Source: G965233625 sp965233625 | GTDB lineage: Bacteria > Planctomycetota > Planctomycetia > Pirellulales > Pirellulaceae | Assembly: GCA_965233625.1 (NCBI GenBank) | Contig: OZ247499.1 | Coordinates: forward strand, 4,278,001 to 4,342,000 | DNA: 64,000 bases | Reading direction: 5' to 3' | Shown here: in pieces, positions 25,430 to 34,481 of the stretch | Layout: each line of letters begins with the position of its first letter | Numbering within the stretch: position 1 is the stretch's first letter | Translations under genes and position numbers: made by a program | Notes under the pieces: model-generated | Databases searched by the model: none | What the model saw: the letters and a program-made list of their open reading frames with translations, nothing else | What the model was told of the DNA's origin: nothing

Positions 25430-27130
25430 TTAAATGTCCTTATCACCATACCCGCCATTGGCTGGCGGTGAAAGATCCGCCGGCGGCACGGGCCGCAGCA
25501 CCCCGCGGGCGCCGCTTTTCAGACTGGGTGTTCCCGTCGGATCAGCGTCACTGTCAACGCCTGCTTCAGCTTCTGCTGCCGCTTCGGGCGGCTCTGTGGC
25601 AGCGTCGGGGTCTGCTACTTCCAGCGGCAACGCAGGTGGTTGTGCTGCAGCCTCTGGCTCTTCGGCGCCGGCTGGTTCGCCGGTGCCGGCAGGTTCTTTG
25701 TTAAGAACGCTTTCGCCTTCGCCAGCTGCAGGTGCTTCGCCAGCGGGAGTTGGCTCTTTGCGGGACTCCTGTGCGGTGGCATCGTCAACGGGTACGCAGA
25801 CGCCGGAGGTGCAATCGAACTTACCGGGCGCCAGCGACGACGAGCCTGCTGTTGCGGGAACGCAGGTTCCCGATGAGCAGTCCATGCCAGCTGGCGATTC
25901 CGAGAAGGCGCCGGAGTGATAGGTGGTTGCAACGCACGTGTCACAATCTCCGCAGGTGCTGCATGTGGAAACAGGAACCCGCATCACCACGGTCCGCGGC
26001 TTCTGACACATCTGTGTCACCTTCTTCCAGGTGGCGACGGTGCAAGGTTCGTTGACCTTCTTGACCTCACGTTCCAGACGGCAGACGCGGACCGTGTAAG
26101 GCTCGACTTTCGTCTCGTACTCCCAGCGGCAGGTCGTGACGGGAATCTTACGGACCATCACCTGTTCCTGCATCTTGCAGGTGCGGATCGGAACTTTGTA
26201 GGTGATGCGTTCGGTAACTGGTTTACAGACCTTTACAGGTCTGTTGCGGATCTGCACTTCCTGCTCCATTTTGCAGACCTTTACCTGATAAGGCCGCATG
26301 ACAACTTCTTCTACACAGCGGTTGACGGTGACAGGCACTTTCTGCGTGACCACTTTGGCCTGCATGTGGGTTTCTTTAATCTGCTGAGCGACCACATTGG
26401 GCACGTACACCCGCTGGGCGACAACGCGCGATGGCGCCTGCTGCGGCACCCAGTGCAATCCACCGCGGCGGTAATACGATACGCCCGTTGCGGGATCGCA
26501 GACCACGCCGGCGCCAAGCCACCGCAGGCGATTGCTCACGGCGCCGGGAACGCATACCTGTTGCGTCTGATAGCCGCCACGATCCACCATCTGTGTGCGG
26601 CAGGTCGTAACCGGCTCGTAGGTTGTATATTGACGATCCTGCATGACGGTTTCGGCCACCTGCTTGCGGACGACCTGCCGTTGCTGGCGGGTTTCTACCT
26701 GCCATACAGGCTTATTCACAACAACACGTTCCTGACGGTTGCTGGTCTCCGTTACATAACGCACCCGGTCGTAGGATCGTTCTTCGTACTTTGTTTCCCA
26801 GACAGGTTTGTAAACCTTATAGGTTTCCTGCCGGACCGAAGTTTCCATCACGGGCTTGGCGACGCGGTAAGTGCGCTGCCGCGTCTCGGTGGTCCAGACC
26901 GGTTTCATCGTGGTGACTTCGCGCTGCCGCATGACCGTTTCGTATTGAAGACGGTAGGTCGTCACGGGCTGCTGATCGTAGACGGTCTTATAGACCAGCC
27001 GGTACGAAGGTTCGCAACAATCGGACTTGGCGACGGCTGGTGCGGTGAACATCACGGCGGCACATGCGATGGCTGCGGCTACCTGTGTCACTCTTACTTT
27101 TATATGTGGAGAGTCTGTAAGTGTTAGCAT
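25430..27130 (-). CDS. Secreted YTV-type repeat protein
   Basis: A 566-residue protein with AGGTGA before ATG 27130 and a signal peptide (hydrophobic residues about 14-33). Residues about 45-165 consist of short beta-like repeats with alternating basic, aromatic and polar residues (VYKPVWETKYEERSYDR, VVNKPVWQVETRQQRQ). Residues about 260-390 are Cys-containing repeats of the form YxVxVCxxExE (PYTVRVCRLEREV, RPVKVCKPVTERI), which is the planctomycete YTV pattern. The last 170 residues are a Pro/Ala/Glu-rich, low-complexity tail. Probably a cell-envelope structural protein, perhaps cross-linked through the cysteines (inference). It lies 26 bases before the BRCT-MerR-TPR gene and could be co-transcribed. 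Confidence 0.75.
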   Translation of the reverse strand: MLTLTDSPHIKVRVTQVAAAIACAAVMFTAPAVAKSDCCEPSYRLVYKTVYDQQPVTTYRLQYETVMRQREVTTMKPVWTTETRQRTYRVAKPVMETSVRQETYKVYKPVWETKYEERSYDRVRYVTETSNRQERVVVNKPVWQVETRQQRQVVRKQVAETVMQDRQYTTYEPVTTCRTQMVDRGGYQTQQVCVPGAVSNRLRWLGAGVVCDPATGVSYYRRGGLHWVPQQAPSRVVAQRVYVPNVVAQQIKETHMQAKVVTQKVPVTVNRCVEEVVMRPYQVKVCKMEQEVQIRNRPVKVCKPVTERITYKVPIRTCKMQEQVMVRKIPVTTCRWEYETKVEPYTVRVCRLEREVKKVNEPCTVATWKKVTQMCQKPRTVVMRVPVSTCSTCGDCDTCVATTYHSGAFSESPAGMDCSSGTCVPATAGSSSLAPGKFDCTSGVCVPVDDATAQESRKEPTPAGEAPAAGEGESVLNKEPAGTGEPAGAEEPEAAAQPPALPLEVADPDAATEPPEAAAEAEAGVDSDADPTGTPSLKSGARGVLRPVPPADLSPPANGGYGDKDI

Positions 27131-27487
27131 TGCTATCTCACCTTGCGGCTAAAAAGTTGATGGGAGATGCGAACTAGCATCACTTGCGCCAGCATCTAAG
27201 TTCCGGCTGCCGGATGTGACAGCGCGTAATGCCCCCGTCCGTCTCGCGGATCTCCCACTTGAAGTTTGCGCGAGAATTTGGAACTCCGCAAACGGAATTC
27301 CCACGCAGAAACAGCGCCAACCTCTGCCAACATCTACGAAGGCAACGACTTAAATCGATGCAAAAATCTTTCAAGATATTTCGCCACTCAGCCGACACTC
27401 CAGCGGGTCCTTTTGCCTATTCCGCAGACTCTGCGCAATCGCGCGTCGCAGGTGTTATAGAAGGGTAAATCGCTACATTGATGATGA
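27131..27487. other. Gene-free interval upstream of the YTV gene
   Basis: No gene is convincing on either strand. It contains the YTV gene promoter region and the end of birA. I see no repeat or RNA structure in it. Confidence 0.4.
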
Positions 27488-28336
27488 CTATAAAGAAGGG
27501 CGAATGCCGGTCACCATTCCGCTGATTATCCGCCTCAAACCGCTATCAGACTGCAGTAACAGCGCGCCATCAGAGGCAATGCCAGTGCAGGCGCCAGTAC
27601 GCGAAATAGTGTCGCTGGCGGCGCCCGTCCGCACGGTCACCTCGCGCCCGTTTAGCACCGACAGTTCCTGCCAGTGTTCAACCTGCTGCGCATCTCCTGC
27701 AGCCAGTTTTTGCAGCGCCTGATCGATGGCGGGAAGGAGTGACAGAAGAACGTCAGTCATGTCAAAGTAACAGCCCGCCGTGTCGCTGAGTGAAACCGCC
27801 AGCCGGGCGATATCTTCCGGCGCCGCCTGCAGGGTGTTGTTAATGTTCAGACCAATGCCCGCAATCATCCGTAACCGGCTGGCAGGCTGAGTGGCGGCGT
27901 TGGAAGTGACGATGGTTTCCATAAGCACACCGCCCAGCTTCCGCCCGCCCAGATAAACATCGTTGGGCCACTTCAACCTACAGGCGTTATCGTCCGTCAG
28001 GTTTGCCATTTCATTCAGGGCATCGCAGATGGCCGCTCCGGTGGCAACGGCGGCGGCGGGTATCAGGGCGCCGTGCAGTGGATAGACGGCCGGATCGATC
28101 AGCCAGGAAAATGTCAGCGAGCCTTCGCCGGCCCACCATTGATTCGCGCCACGGCCGCGACCCTGTGTCTGCAGGTAAGCGGCGAACAGTGCAGGCAGCG
28201 GATGCGATTCATGCAGCGCGGCCTGACGGGCGTGATCCTGCGTAGAGCCCGTTTCGTCAAACAATTCAAACGCGTCTACGCAAGGAAGCCCGGCGATCGC
28301 TTCGCGTTGAATCTCATTGTGCGGCTTCTGAGGCAT
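27488..28336 (-). CDS. birA: Biotin-[acetyl-CoA-carboxylase] ligase (BirA, no HTH)
   Basis: A 282-residue class I-type biotin protein ligase lacking the N-terminal repressor domain. The ligase signatures are clear: ELFDETGSTQDHARQ, QTQGRGRGANQWW (the biotinyl-AMP binding GRGRR-like loop, here GRGRGANQ), LTFSWLIDP, LKWPNDVYLGGRKLGGVLMET, and IAGIGLNIN. It attaches biotin to the carrier protein of acetyl-CoA carboxylase in the cytoplasm. The loss of the DNA-binding domain means it is not a repressor of biotin genes. GGAGAAG lies 11 bases before the start. Confidence 0.9.
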   Translation of the reverse strand: MPQKPHNEIQREAIAGLPCVDAFELFDETGSTQDHARQAALHESHPLPALFAAYLQTQGRGRGANQWWAGEGSLTFSWLIDPAVYPLHGALIPAAAVATGAAICDALNEMANLTDDNACRLKWPNDVYLGGRKLGGVLMETIVTSNAATQPASRLRMIAGIGLNINNTLQAAPEDIARLAVSLSDTAGCYFDMTDVLLSLLPAIDQALQKLAAGDAQQVEHWQELSVLNGREVTVRTGAASDTISRTGACTGIASDGALLLQSDSGLRRIISGMVTGIRPSL

Positions 28337-28550
28337 GGAAAGGCGATCTTCTCCCCACAGCGAAATGGAAAATGGCCTCTGAGACAGCTACCCGCACGTG
28401 CAACATGAGGGTGTTGCAGGGCGAAGAATCGCCTGCCCCACGAATAGCTGCTCAGAGAGCCAAGTTTCCATCGCTCTTTATCAGGCGTTCCCCTATAAGG
28501 GATTCTCCCATGCACATTGGGCGGTAGGCAAGGGTGTGTAGGAATAAACT

Positions 28551-29540
28551 CTATAACTGCTTGTTCACGTTTTTGTCGATCGCCGCATAGTTACGCTGCT
28601 GGCAGTAATGCTGCATCAGGCTGCCAGTTGCCGCCGCCGTTGTGATGAGCACGCCGAGGTCGTCTTGATTGAAGTGCCGCGTCGCATCGTAGGTATCTAA
28701 ATAAACCACGCCCAGCACCTTTTCTCCGCTTTGCAGGGGTGCATACATCGCACTGCGCGGGTTTACATCGAAGATCGAATCCGAGTCGTCGCCGCTGACT
28801 GCATCCAGACCGACATAGGCAAGGCGGCTTGAGAAGACTTGATCGGCAATGGAATTCCGTATCGGTCCTAAAGTAGTTTCCTGTTGTGGTTCGTCCTCGC
28901 GGACTTTATCAGCAAACAGAATGCCCTGATCCTGCGCGCCGGTGGAAAACACGATGTGCCCGCGGGCCGTCTGGGGGAATATCTTGAATAACGCGTCCAG
29001 GAACTTGGGCAGTAAACGTTCAAGGTCGCTGGCCGAGGCCATTTCACTTTGGGCTGCAAAGATCGCTTGCAGTTTACGTTCAGGCTGATGGCCAAACAGG
29101 GTGGCGGGGTCCGCATTGCAGCGATGCACAATGGAACTTTCCCGCGGACCGTGCCCGGCGTCTTCAGGATGTTCCCCTTCCTCATTCGCTTCACCGCCCA
29201 GCGGCGCCGCCATGGGCGAGCCCTGCCTGGCTTCGACGGCGCGGCTTGGAGGATCGCCGGTGTGGAAGACCATTCTCACTTTATAAACGTGAATGACATC
29301 GCCGTCGCAAAGCATCCTGCGGTCTTCAATTCTGGAGCCGTTCAAAAACGTGCCGTTCAGGCTACCGCAGTCTTCCAGAAAGTATTGGCCGTCAACTTCG
29401 ATGATCTGGGCGTGCTGACGCGAAATATTCCGCTGCCGGATTCGCAACGCACAGGCGGGATGGCGTCCGATGATGGTTTCCGGTTCTTCCAGTTTGCAGC
29501 ACCGGAAACCGTTCTCGTCATCTATTTCAATTGTCGCCAT
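28551..29540 (-). CDS. FHA-GAF domain signalling protein
   Basis: A 329-residue cytoplasmic protein. The FHA domain covers about 1-95 with the phosphopeptide-binding motif: ETIIGRHPACALRI, NISRQHAQI, and GSLNGTFLNGSRI. A Ser/Gly-rich linker follows. A GAF domain occupies about 170-320 (LERLLPKFLDALFKIFP, GHIVFSTGAQDQG, SAMYAPLQSGEKVLGVVYLDT). Such pairs read Ser/Thr phosphorylation and small ligands, and in planctomycetes often accompany kinases. No kinase lies next to it here. The gene is isolated, with about 170 bases before the next gene. Confidence 0.88.
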   Translation of the reverse strand: MATIEIDDENGFRCCKLEEPETIIGRHPACALRIRQRNISRQHAQIIEVDGQYFLEDCGSLNGTFLNGSRIEDRRMLCDGDVIHVYKVRMVFHTGDPPSRAVEARQGSPMAAPLGGEANEEGEHPEDAGHGPRESSIVHRCNADPATLFGHQPERKLQAIFAAQSEMASASDLERLLPKFLDALFKIFPQTARGHIVFSTGAQDQGILFADKVREDEPQQETTLGPIRNSIADQVFSSRLAYVGLDAVSGDDSDSIFDVNPRSAMYAPLQSGEKVLGVVYLDTYDATRHFNQDDLGVLITTAAATGSLMQHYCQQRNYAAIDKNVNKQL

Positions 29541-29710
29541 GATTACTCATATATAACCTGACTGCCGCAGGTTCGATCCGCGGTGATCTGAGTGCAGCAT
29601 TTTGCAGGGCGGTCATCTCACAGAGCATAGGCGCCCGTCACGGCCATCACAATGGAGGGGAAATAACCTAGGGAAGCCTCCCACCCGGTGCCTTCAGCCG
29701 GAATGGCTTA

Positions 29711-30802
29711 CTAGCGATGAATCTCTGTAATCTCAACCGCCCGGTGCTCTTTGGCCGAAAGGTAGCAGGCATCGACCAGCGCCATGGTCTTCAGATTGTC
29801 TTCGCCACTGATTGATGGCGGCTGTCCGGATTCCAGGGAGATCAGCAGGTCCGCCATCGGGCCGTAAAATGCGTCAGGGAACCAGGCTTCTTCCCAGCGC
29901 GGCTGGAACCAGTAGCCCGGCTGCTGCAACGTGGTGAAGTCCAACGTGCTGGGTGTCCGCGCCGGGTACTCTGGCCAGCCAATCGTCCCGCGTGCGGCGC
30001 CTTGCAGACCTTCCACCCGCCAGCTGATACCGCAATCGTCCGGCGCGCCTTCGCGGACTGGCCCGGCCCAGACATCGTCTTTGGCTATCGCGCGGACGCC
30101 ATTTTCATATTCCAGAATATAAAGACAGATGCCATCGCGATGCGGGAAGCTGGTCCGCGGATCAGGACGGATGCTGGCGAAAACACGCTGTGGGTCGCCC
30201 AGCAGGTAGCGGAAGGTATCGAGATGATGGATCGACATAATCCGCAGCGTGACCCAGCCCAGCTGCTCCTGCCACGGCATCCAGTGCGGCACGGCGCGCA
30301 TATCGATCGACGCCAGCACCGGGTCGCCCAGCACGCCCCTGCTTAGCAGGTCTTTGCAACCGCGGATCGAATGATCGAACCGCATGTTCTGATTCACCGC
30401 CAGCGTGATGCCCGCTTCGCGACACATCTCTACGATCTGCACCGCCTCGACGTAATTCAACCCTAATGGCTTCTGGGCCAGTATGCCGCGGATGTGTTTC
30501 CGCTGCGTGATTTCGCGGATCACACCCAACTGGGCGTCCGGGGGAACCGCGACATCGATGACTTCGATCTCCGTATCGTCCAGCATCTGCTGATACGTGT
30601 CATAGACCTTCGGTATCTGCCGCCTCGCCGCAACGCGGCGCGCGGTCTCTGGGGTGCGCGAGGCGATGGCTTGCGGATTCAGACCCGCCGCGTTGTAGGC
30701 CACCAGATGACAATCGGCCATGATAAAACCGGCGCCGATGCAGCCAATGGGCGTCTCTTTGTCCGCCGGAAGCGGCGCCAGGTAGTCAATCTTCAGATCC
30801 AC
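29711..30802 (-). CDS. Gfo/Idh/MocA family oxidoreductase
   Basis: A 363-residue NAD(P)-dependent dehydrogenase. GTG 30802 is chosen since AAGG lies nine bases upstream; TTG 30808 is the alternative. The nucleotide-binding fold is shown by IGCIGAGFIMADCHLVAY and the EVIDVAVPPDAQ segment; AQKPLGLNYVEA is the family's EKP-type active-site motif with Q in place of E. LAVNQNMRF and SIHHLDTFRYLLGDP are further typical positions, with His as the likely catalytic residue. Substrate unknown; probably a sugar or inositol-like compound. Members of this family are very numerous in planctomycetes. Confidence 0.85.
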   Translation of the reverse strand: MDLKIDYLAPLPADKETPIGCIGAGFIMADCHLVAYNAAGLNPQAIASRTPETARRVAARRQIPKVYDTYQQMLDDTEIEVIDVAVPPDAQLGVIREITQRKHIRGILAQKPLGLNYVEAVQIVEMCREAGITLAVNQNMRFDHSIRGCKDLLSRGVLGDPVLASIDMRAVPHWMPWQEQLGWVTLRIMSIHHLDTFRYLLGDPQRVFASIRPDPRTSFPHRDGICLYILEYENGVRAIAKDDVWAGPVREGAPDDCGISWRVEGLQGAARGTIGWPEYPARTPSTLDFTTLQQPGYWFQPRWEEAWFPDAFYGPMADLLISLESGQPPSISGEDNLKTMALVDACYLSAKEHRAVEITEIHR

Positions 30803-30918
30803 AGGCAAACGCCTTATGTGCAGTTGATTCGCCGGTGCGACTCGCGCCTTTGCAGCGTTGCCGCCGGTGATAAAATGAGAGTAACGCCAAAGAGAACATT
30901 CTAATGGAGATTCAACCC

Positions 30919-31137
30919 ATGAAGTCCCGCCCGCTCCCGCAGCTCATGATAAACGGCATCATGTTCGCCGTGCTGGTCTGGGGGGCGTGCCTGGCCATGG
31001 GCGCCTTCCTGTTTGATTTCGATGTCCGCAAGGGTCTAATCGTTTACGGCGCCGTCATCTCCTTTCTGGTCTTCTGGGCCATTCTGCTGGCAGTCAAAAG
31101 CCGTAAAGACCGCGCGAAGGAATCTTCGCGGAAATAG
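30919..31137 (+). CDS. Small two-TM membrane protein
   Basis: A 72-residue protein. ATG 30919 has GGAG nine bases upstream; ATG 30904 would add five residues. Two hydrophobic helices are visible (LMINGIMFAVLVWGACLAMGAF and VYGAVISFLVFWAILLAVK), followed by a basic tail (SRKDRAKESSRK). It looks like a small inner-membrane protein without a known family. It is divergent from the Gfo/Idh gene and upstream of, but separated by 114 bases from, the blaI operon. Confidence 0.6.
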   Translation: MKSRPLPQLMINGIMFAVLVWGACLAMGAFLFDFDVRKGLIVYGAVISFLVFWAILLAVKSRKDRAKESSRK

Positions 31138-31187
31138 CGGCGAGAACTAAGACCGGCCACCTGCGAATTATTGCAGGAGAATTCTGC

Positions 31188-31245
31188 TTGACCTTTTACT
31201 ACAACCGTCGTAATATCACCACGTACGACAGATGTAGTAAAAGGT
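31188..31245 (+). promoter_or_regulatory. BlaI-type operator overlapping a sigma-70-like promoter
   Basis: A near-perfect inverted repeat has arms 31191-31212 and 31224-31245 with 11 bases between; the inner TACTACA/TGTAGTA core with CGTCGTA/TACGACA matches the BlaI/MecI operator type. A promoter is embedded: TTGACC at 31188-31193, 17-base spacer, TATAAT-like TAATAT at 31211-31216. The regulator gene begins seven bases downstream, so autorepression is expected. Confidence 0.85.
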
Positions 31246-31251
31246 GATGCG

Positions 31252-31677
31252 ATGGCGAAGAAGAAGCCGGTGAAAGTTTCGGCGGGCGAAATGGGCATCT
31301 TGCAGATGCTGTGGGAAGAAGGTCCGTGCAGCCTTTCCGCCGCGCATCAGGCTATGCAACAGCGCGGCAGCGACGCGAGCTACACCACGGTGCAGACGCA
31401 GTTAAACCGCCTGGTCGATAAAGGCGCCGTCGCAAAGTCGGCGACTCGCCCCGCGCAGTACGAGGCGGCGTTATCGCCCCAGGAAGTGAGCGGGCCGCTG
31501 CTGGATATGCTGATGCAGAAAGTATCTGGCGCCACACCGCTGGTCGCGCATCTTCTGCAAGATCCATCCATCAGCCGCGAAGAACTGGATGAGATGAAGC
31601 AGCTTATCGCCGAGGCGGAAGCACGCCTGGCCCAAAGCGAAAAGAAATCACGCCGCCGTGGAGGTTCCGGGAAATGA
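31252..31677 (+). CDS. BlaI/MecI/CopY family repressor
   Basis: A 141-residue winged-helix repressor. MGILQMLWEEGPCSLSAAHQA and SYTTVQTQLNRLVDKG are the wing and recognition-helix region of the family; LLDMLMQKVSGATPLVAHLLQ and REELDEMKQLIAEAEARLA form the dimerisation domain. It begins with a Lys-rich tag (MAKKKPVKV) and ends in a basic tail. It overlaps the M56 peptidase gene by four bases, the usual two-gene arrangement in which the peptidase inactivates the repressor. It should bind the operator just upstream. Confidence 0.93.
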   Translation: MAKKKPVKVSAGEMGILQMLWEEGPCSLSAAHQAMQQRGSDASYTTVQTQLNRLVDKGAVAKSATRPAQYEAALSPQEVSGPLLDMLMQKVSGATPLVAHLLQDPSISREELDEMKQLIAEAEARLAQSEKKSRRRGGSGK

Positions 31678-33671
31678 GCGAACCAGCCACCCTCTTACTG
31701 ATGCATCTCGGCCGTGGCGCCGTTGCGACGATGCTGGTGGTGCTGCTAACCGGCGGCCTGGCAAAGTTGCTCCGCGTGGACGCACCGCGCACGCTCCGCT
31801 GGGTATACGCAGCCGCCTTGCTGCTGCCGCTGCTTTCGCCCCTGGCCAGCTTTCCCCTTCGCATCACGATTCCACAGCCGGCGCCCGCGCGAGATGCTGC
31901 CACCGCCACTGCCTTACCAGCCAGTGTTCCGGCTGCCTCCGCGAGAAGAGCAATAGCGACCAGAACGACCCTTGCTGGTGCAGGTGTGCTTGAAGCTGAA
32001 GATGCGCCGCGCGTCGCGGCGCCCGCGCCAAGCTGGCAATGGAGCGACCTGCTGCCGTACCTTTCCGGGGTTCTAGTGGCGGTGTGGCTCGCGGGTTTCG
32101 CCACAATCTGCCTTGTCAGCGGTGTAAGTTACGCCTGTTTCCTCCGGCGGCTAGATCGCGAACATGCATCAATTGGTGACACAACGTGTCATAGCGACTG
32201 GGTCTGTCATTGGCGCCGTATGCTGTCACAGAAGCGAATTCGCAGTCGCATCCCGCTGATGGTCACAACAACGCTAGGCCCGTGCCTGGTTCTCAGACCA
32301 AATGGCTATGTGCTGGCGGTGCCGGCAGGTCCGGCTTCCGCGACTACCGCCGCGCAGCGTGAGGCGATTCTGCTGCACGAGCTATCGCACTTCACGCGTG
32401 GCGACGTCTGGAAGCAGGCGGCCCTGCAGCTTCTTGCTGCCGCTCAGTGGTTCAATCCGTGGGCCTGGATCGCCGCGCGGAAGTTCGCCGAATGCGGTGA
32501 ATGGCTCAGCGACGCCGACGCTGCCAGCACGCCGCAACAACGCATTGATCTGGCTACCGCGCTGACCCGGATCGCCGCCGTAACGCACACCGCCACGCCG
32601 GTTCTGACGCACAATGCCGCCGGGCGCCCGCTTTCGCAACGCATAACACGTCTTGTCCGCTCCCCTCTTAACAAGGTAAGTCCCATGAAGAAATGTCTGA
32701 TGATCGCGGTTGTTGCCGGCATTGCCTTAACGCAACTTGTACGGCTGGAAGTTTCTGCCGCAGAGCAGGCTCCCACCAGCCTTGAAGGTGTCAAAGCTGC
32801 TGTCGAAGAACTCAACAAGGACCTGGAGAAACTGAAGACCGCCGTCCGCGGACTCAAGACGCGCGGCGAAAAATTGAAGCTACAGGTTGAAACCAAGGTC
32901 GAAGAACTGAAGACGCTGGCGGCGAAGCCGGAGCAGGTCAGCGATGAAGCCAAGAAACGTGTTGAATTGTTCAAATCCGGCGAAGAAGCGAAGCAACTCA
33001 AGGCGCTGGAAGACGCTGCTTCATTAGGAGACGAAGGCTTACTGCTACTGGGTCACGCCGCGAAGAATTCGCCCCATGAAACAGTCCGGCAGAAAGCCCT
33101 TTCCGCAGCGGCGTCGCTGAAGGAAAAGGGGCTGCCTGCACTGGCGATCAGCCTGGATTCGGTCACGAACAAAGATCTGATTTATCTGACCGGCGAAATC
33201 GAAAAGCATCAAATGGCGGATCGCATCCTGCTGTACAAAGCCCTAGTGAAAGACGCCGACAGCGATTTGCAGGACGCCGTTCTGGCTGCCGGGGAGAAGG
33301 TTCAGCAGCGTGCACTGTTCATCGGCAGTCTAGCTGAGAAGGCGGACGCCAGTCTGCTTGCAAAGATGCTCAAGAATGTAAAAACGCTGGAAGGCCGCGA
33401 CGGGCTGATTCTGCTGTTCGCGGCCGCCGGCGCCAAAGATAGCACCATCGTGCTGACCGCTGTCGAAGCGGCAGAAGCGCGTGGCGCCGAAGGCTTGCCC
33501 GTACTCGCCCCGGCGGCCAGGATGAAAGACGTCAAGGTGCGTTACGCCGTGGTCAAAGCCGCGAAGAACATCGGCGGTGAAGCCGGCAAGTACATCGTAG
33601 ACCGCTGCCTGCAGGCCAGCGAAATGGAACTACGCGACGCCGCGACGAAAGCCGTCAACGACGCTGAGTAG
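31674..33671 (+). CDS. M56 (BlaR1-like) metallopeptidase with C-terminal coiled-coil/HEAT-like region
   Basis: A 665-residue integral membrane zinc peptidase. N-terminal membrane helices flank a periplasmic linker; the active site HELSH is at residues 235-239 (AILLHELSHFTRGDVWK) with further family positions WFNPWAW and ECGEWLSDADA. After a second hydrophobic segment (KKCLMIAVVAGIALTQLV, about 340) comes a coiled coil of about 75 residues, then HEAT-like helices from about 440 to the end. No penicillin-binding domain is present, so it does not sense beta-lactams as BlaR1 does. The signal it reads through the C-terminal part is unknown. Confidence 0.88.
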   Translation: MSEPATLLLMHLGRGAVATMLVVLLTGGLAKLLRVDAPRTLRWVYAAALLLPLLSPLASFPLRITIPQPAPARDAATATALPASVPAASARRAIATRTTLAGAGVLEAEDAPRVAAPAPSWQWSDLLPYLSGVLVAVWLAGFATICLVSGVSYACFLRRLDREHASIGDTTCHSDWVCHWRRMLSQKRIRSRIPLMVTTTLGPCLVLRPNGYVLAVPAGPASATTAAQREAILLHELSHFTRGDVWKQAALQLLAAAQWFNPWAWIAARKFAECGEWLSDADAASTPQQRIDLATALTRIAAVTHTATPVLTHNAAGRPLSQRITRLVRSPLNKVSPMKKCLMIAVVAGIALTQLVRLEVSAAEQAPTSLEGVKAAVEELNKDLEKLKTAVRGLKTRGEKLKLQVETKVEELKTLAAKPEQVSDEAKKRVELFKSGEEAKQLKALEDAASLGDEGLLLLGHAAKNSPHETVRQKALSAAASLKEKGLPALAISLDSVTNKDLIYLTGEIEKHQMADRILLYKALVKDADSDLQDAVLAAGEKVQQRALFIGSLAEKADASLLAKMLKNVKTLEGRDGLILLFAAAGAKDSTIVLTAVEAAEARGAEGLPVLAPAARMKDVKVRYAVVKAAKNIGGEAGKYIVDRCLQASEMELRDAATKAVNDAE

Positions 33672-33688
33672 TAACTTTGCGCGATCTG

Positions 33689-34294
33689 CTAAAACGCCGG
33701 TTTGTCCCACGAACCGGCGAAGGTGAATTCGCTGATTGATTTGCGGCTGCGGGGTTTCTGGTCGCGTTCTGCGAGTTCTTCGCTGGCGGCGTTCTCTGCC
33801 TCTGCTGCATAGCCGATGGCGATGGCGGTAATGGCGTCGTGCTGTTCCGGGATGCCGTACGTCTGCTTGGCTTTGCTGGCGTTGATGCCGGCCATCTGAT
33901 GCACCATCAAACCCAACGCGGTGGCTTGCAGTGAGAGGTTGCCCGCCGCCAGGCCAATGTCGTGTTCGGCGACGCGGTTTGGCTTGCCATTGCGGGAGAA
34001 GTTCTGCGAAGCCACCGCCAGCAGGATCACACCCGCGTGTTTCGCCCACTCCTGATTGGCTTCAAGAAGGCAATCAAGCATGGTGTTGAATTCGGCTTCA
34101 TTCTGCCGCCGCGCGACGATAAAGCTCCACGGTTGCTCATTGTAGCTGGACGCCGACCACCGTGCGGCTTCGAGACAGCTTTTCAGATCTGCATCGGAGA
34201 CTTCACGCGGGTCGTACGCATACGGACTCCACCGCTTGGCGATGAGTTCGTGGATGGGATGTGCGGGGTCTGCGTGTTTCGGGTGGCTAGACAT
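33689..34294 (-). CDS. Nitroreductase family protein
   Basis: A 201-residue FMN-dependent oxidoreductase. The N-terminus PIHELIAKRWSPYAYDPREV carries the conserved RRS-like FMN-binding Arg; ARWSASSYNEQPW is the usual ARxAPSxxNxQPW motif, and GLAAGNLSLQATALGLMVHQMAGI matches the second cofactor segment. It belongs to the nitroreductase family with NADPH as donor; the substrate cannot be told. Stop and start are close to neighbours: the next gene ends three bases upstream, so they may be co-transcribed. Confidence 0.9.
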   Translation of the reverse strand: MSSHPKHADPAHPIHELIAKRWSPYAYDPREVSDADLKSCLEAARWSASSYNEQPWSFIVARRQNEAEFNTMLDCLLEANQEWAKHAGVILLAVASQNFSRNGKPNRVAEHDIGLAAGNLSLQATALGLMVHQMAGINASKAKQTYGIPEQHDAITAIAIGYAAEAENAASEELAERDQKPRSRKSISEFTFAGSWDKPAF

Positions 34295-34296
34295 GA

Positions 34297-34467
34297 TTAA
34301 GAGGCCCTTAGTTTCTTGGCTTCTGCTTCGAGAGCGGCGATATCGCTTTCCAGGCGTTCTACTTCGCCCGGCTCATCATTCTGCTGCTTGGCGCCGGAAA
34401 GCTGTTGTTGCATGAGCTGCAATTTCTTGCGGATAACTTCCAGACGTTTCTTTGCTTTCTTGTCCAC
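34297..34467 (-). CDS. Small charged coiled-coil protein
   Basis: A 56-residue protein starting at GTG 34467 with AAAGG upstream. The whole chain is an amphipathic, highly charged helix (DKKAKKRLEVIRKKLQLMQQ and PGEVERLESDIAALEAEAKK) with heptad spacing, split by a short GAKQQNDEP turn, so a helical hairpin is likely. It sits between a membrane protein and the nitroreductase in the same direction, 2 bases before the latter's start. I recall similar short proteins in planctomycetes; function unknown. Confidence 0.6.
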   Translation of the reverse strand: MDKKAKKRLEVIRKKLQLMQQQLSGAKQQNDEPGEVERLESDIAALEAEAKKLRAS

Positions 34468-34481
34468 GTTGCCGGACCTTT

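Noticed and set aside
25916..27127. Long plus-strand frame opposite the YTV gene
   Set aside because: It mirrors a repetitive gene with signal peptide and coherent repeats on the minus strand; the plus-strand product has no such features. The same holds for 20025-20888 opposite hsdM and 53497-54696 opposite the CPBP gene.
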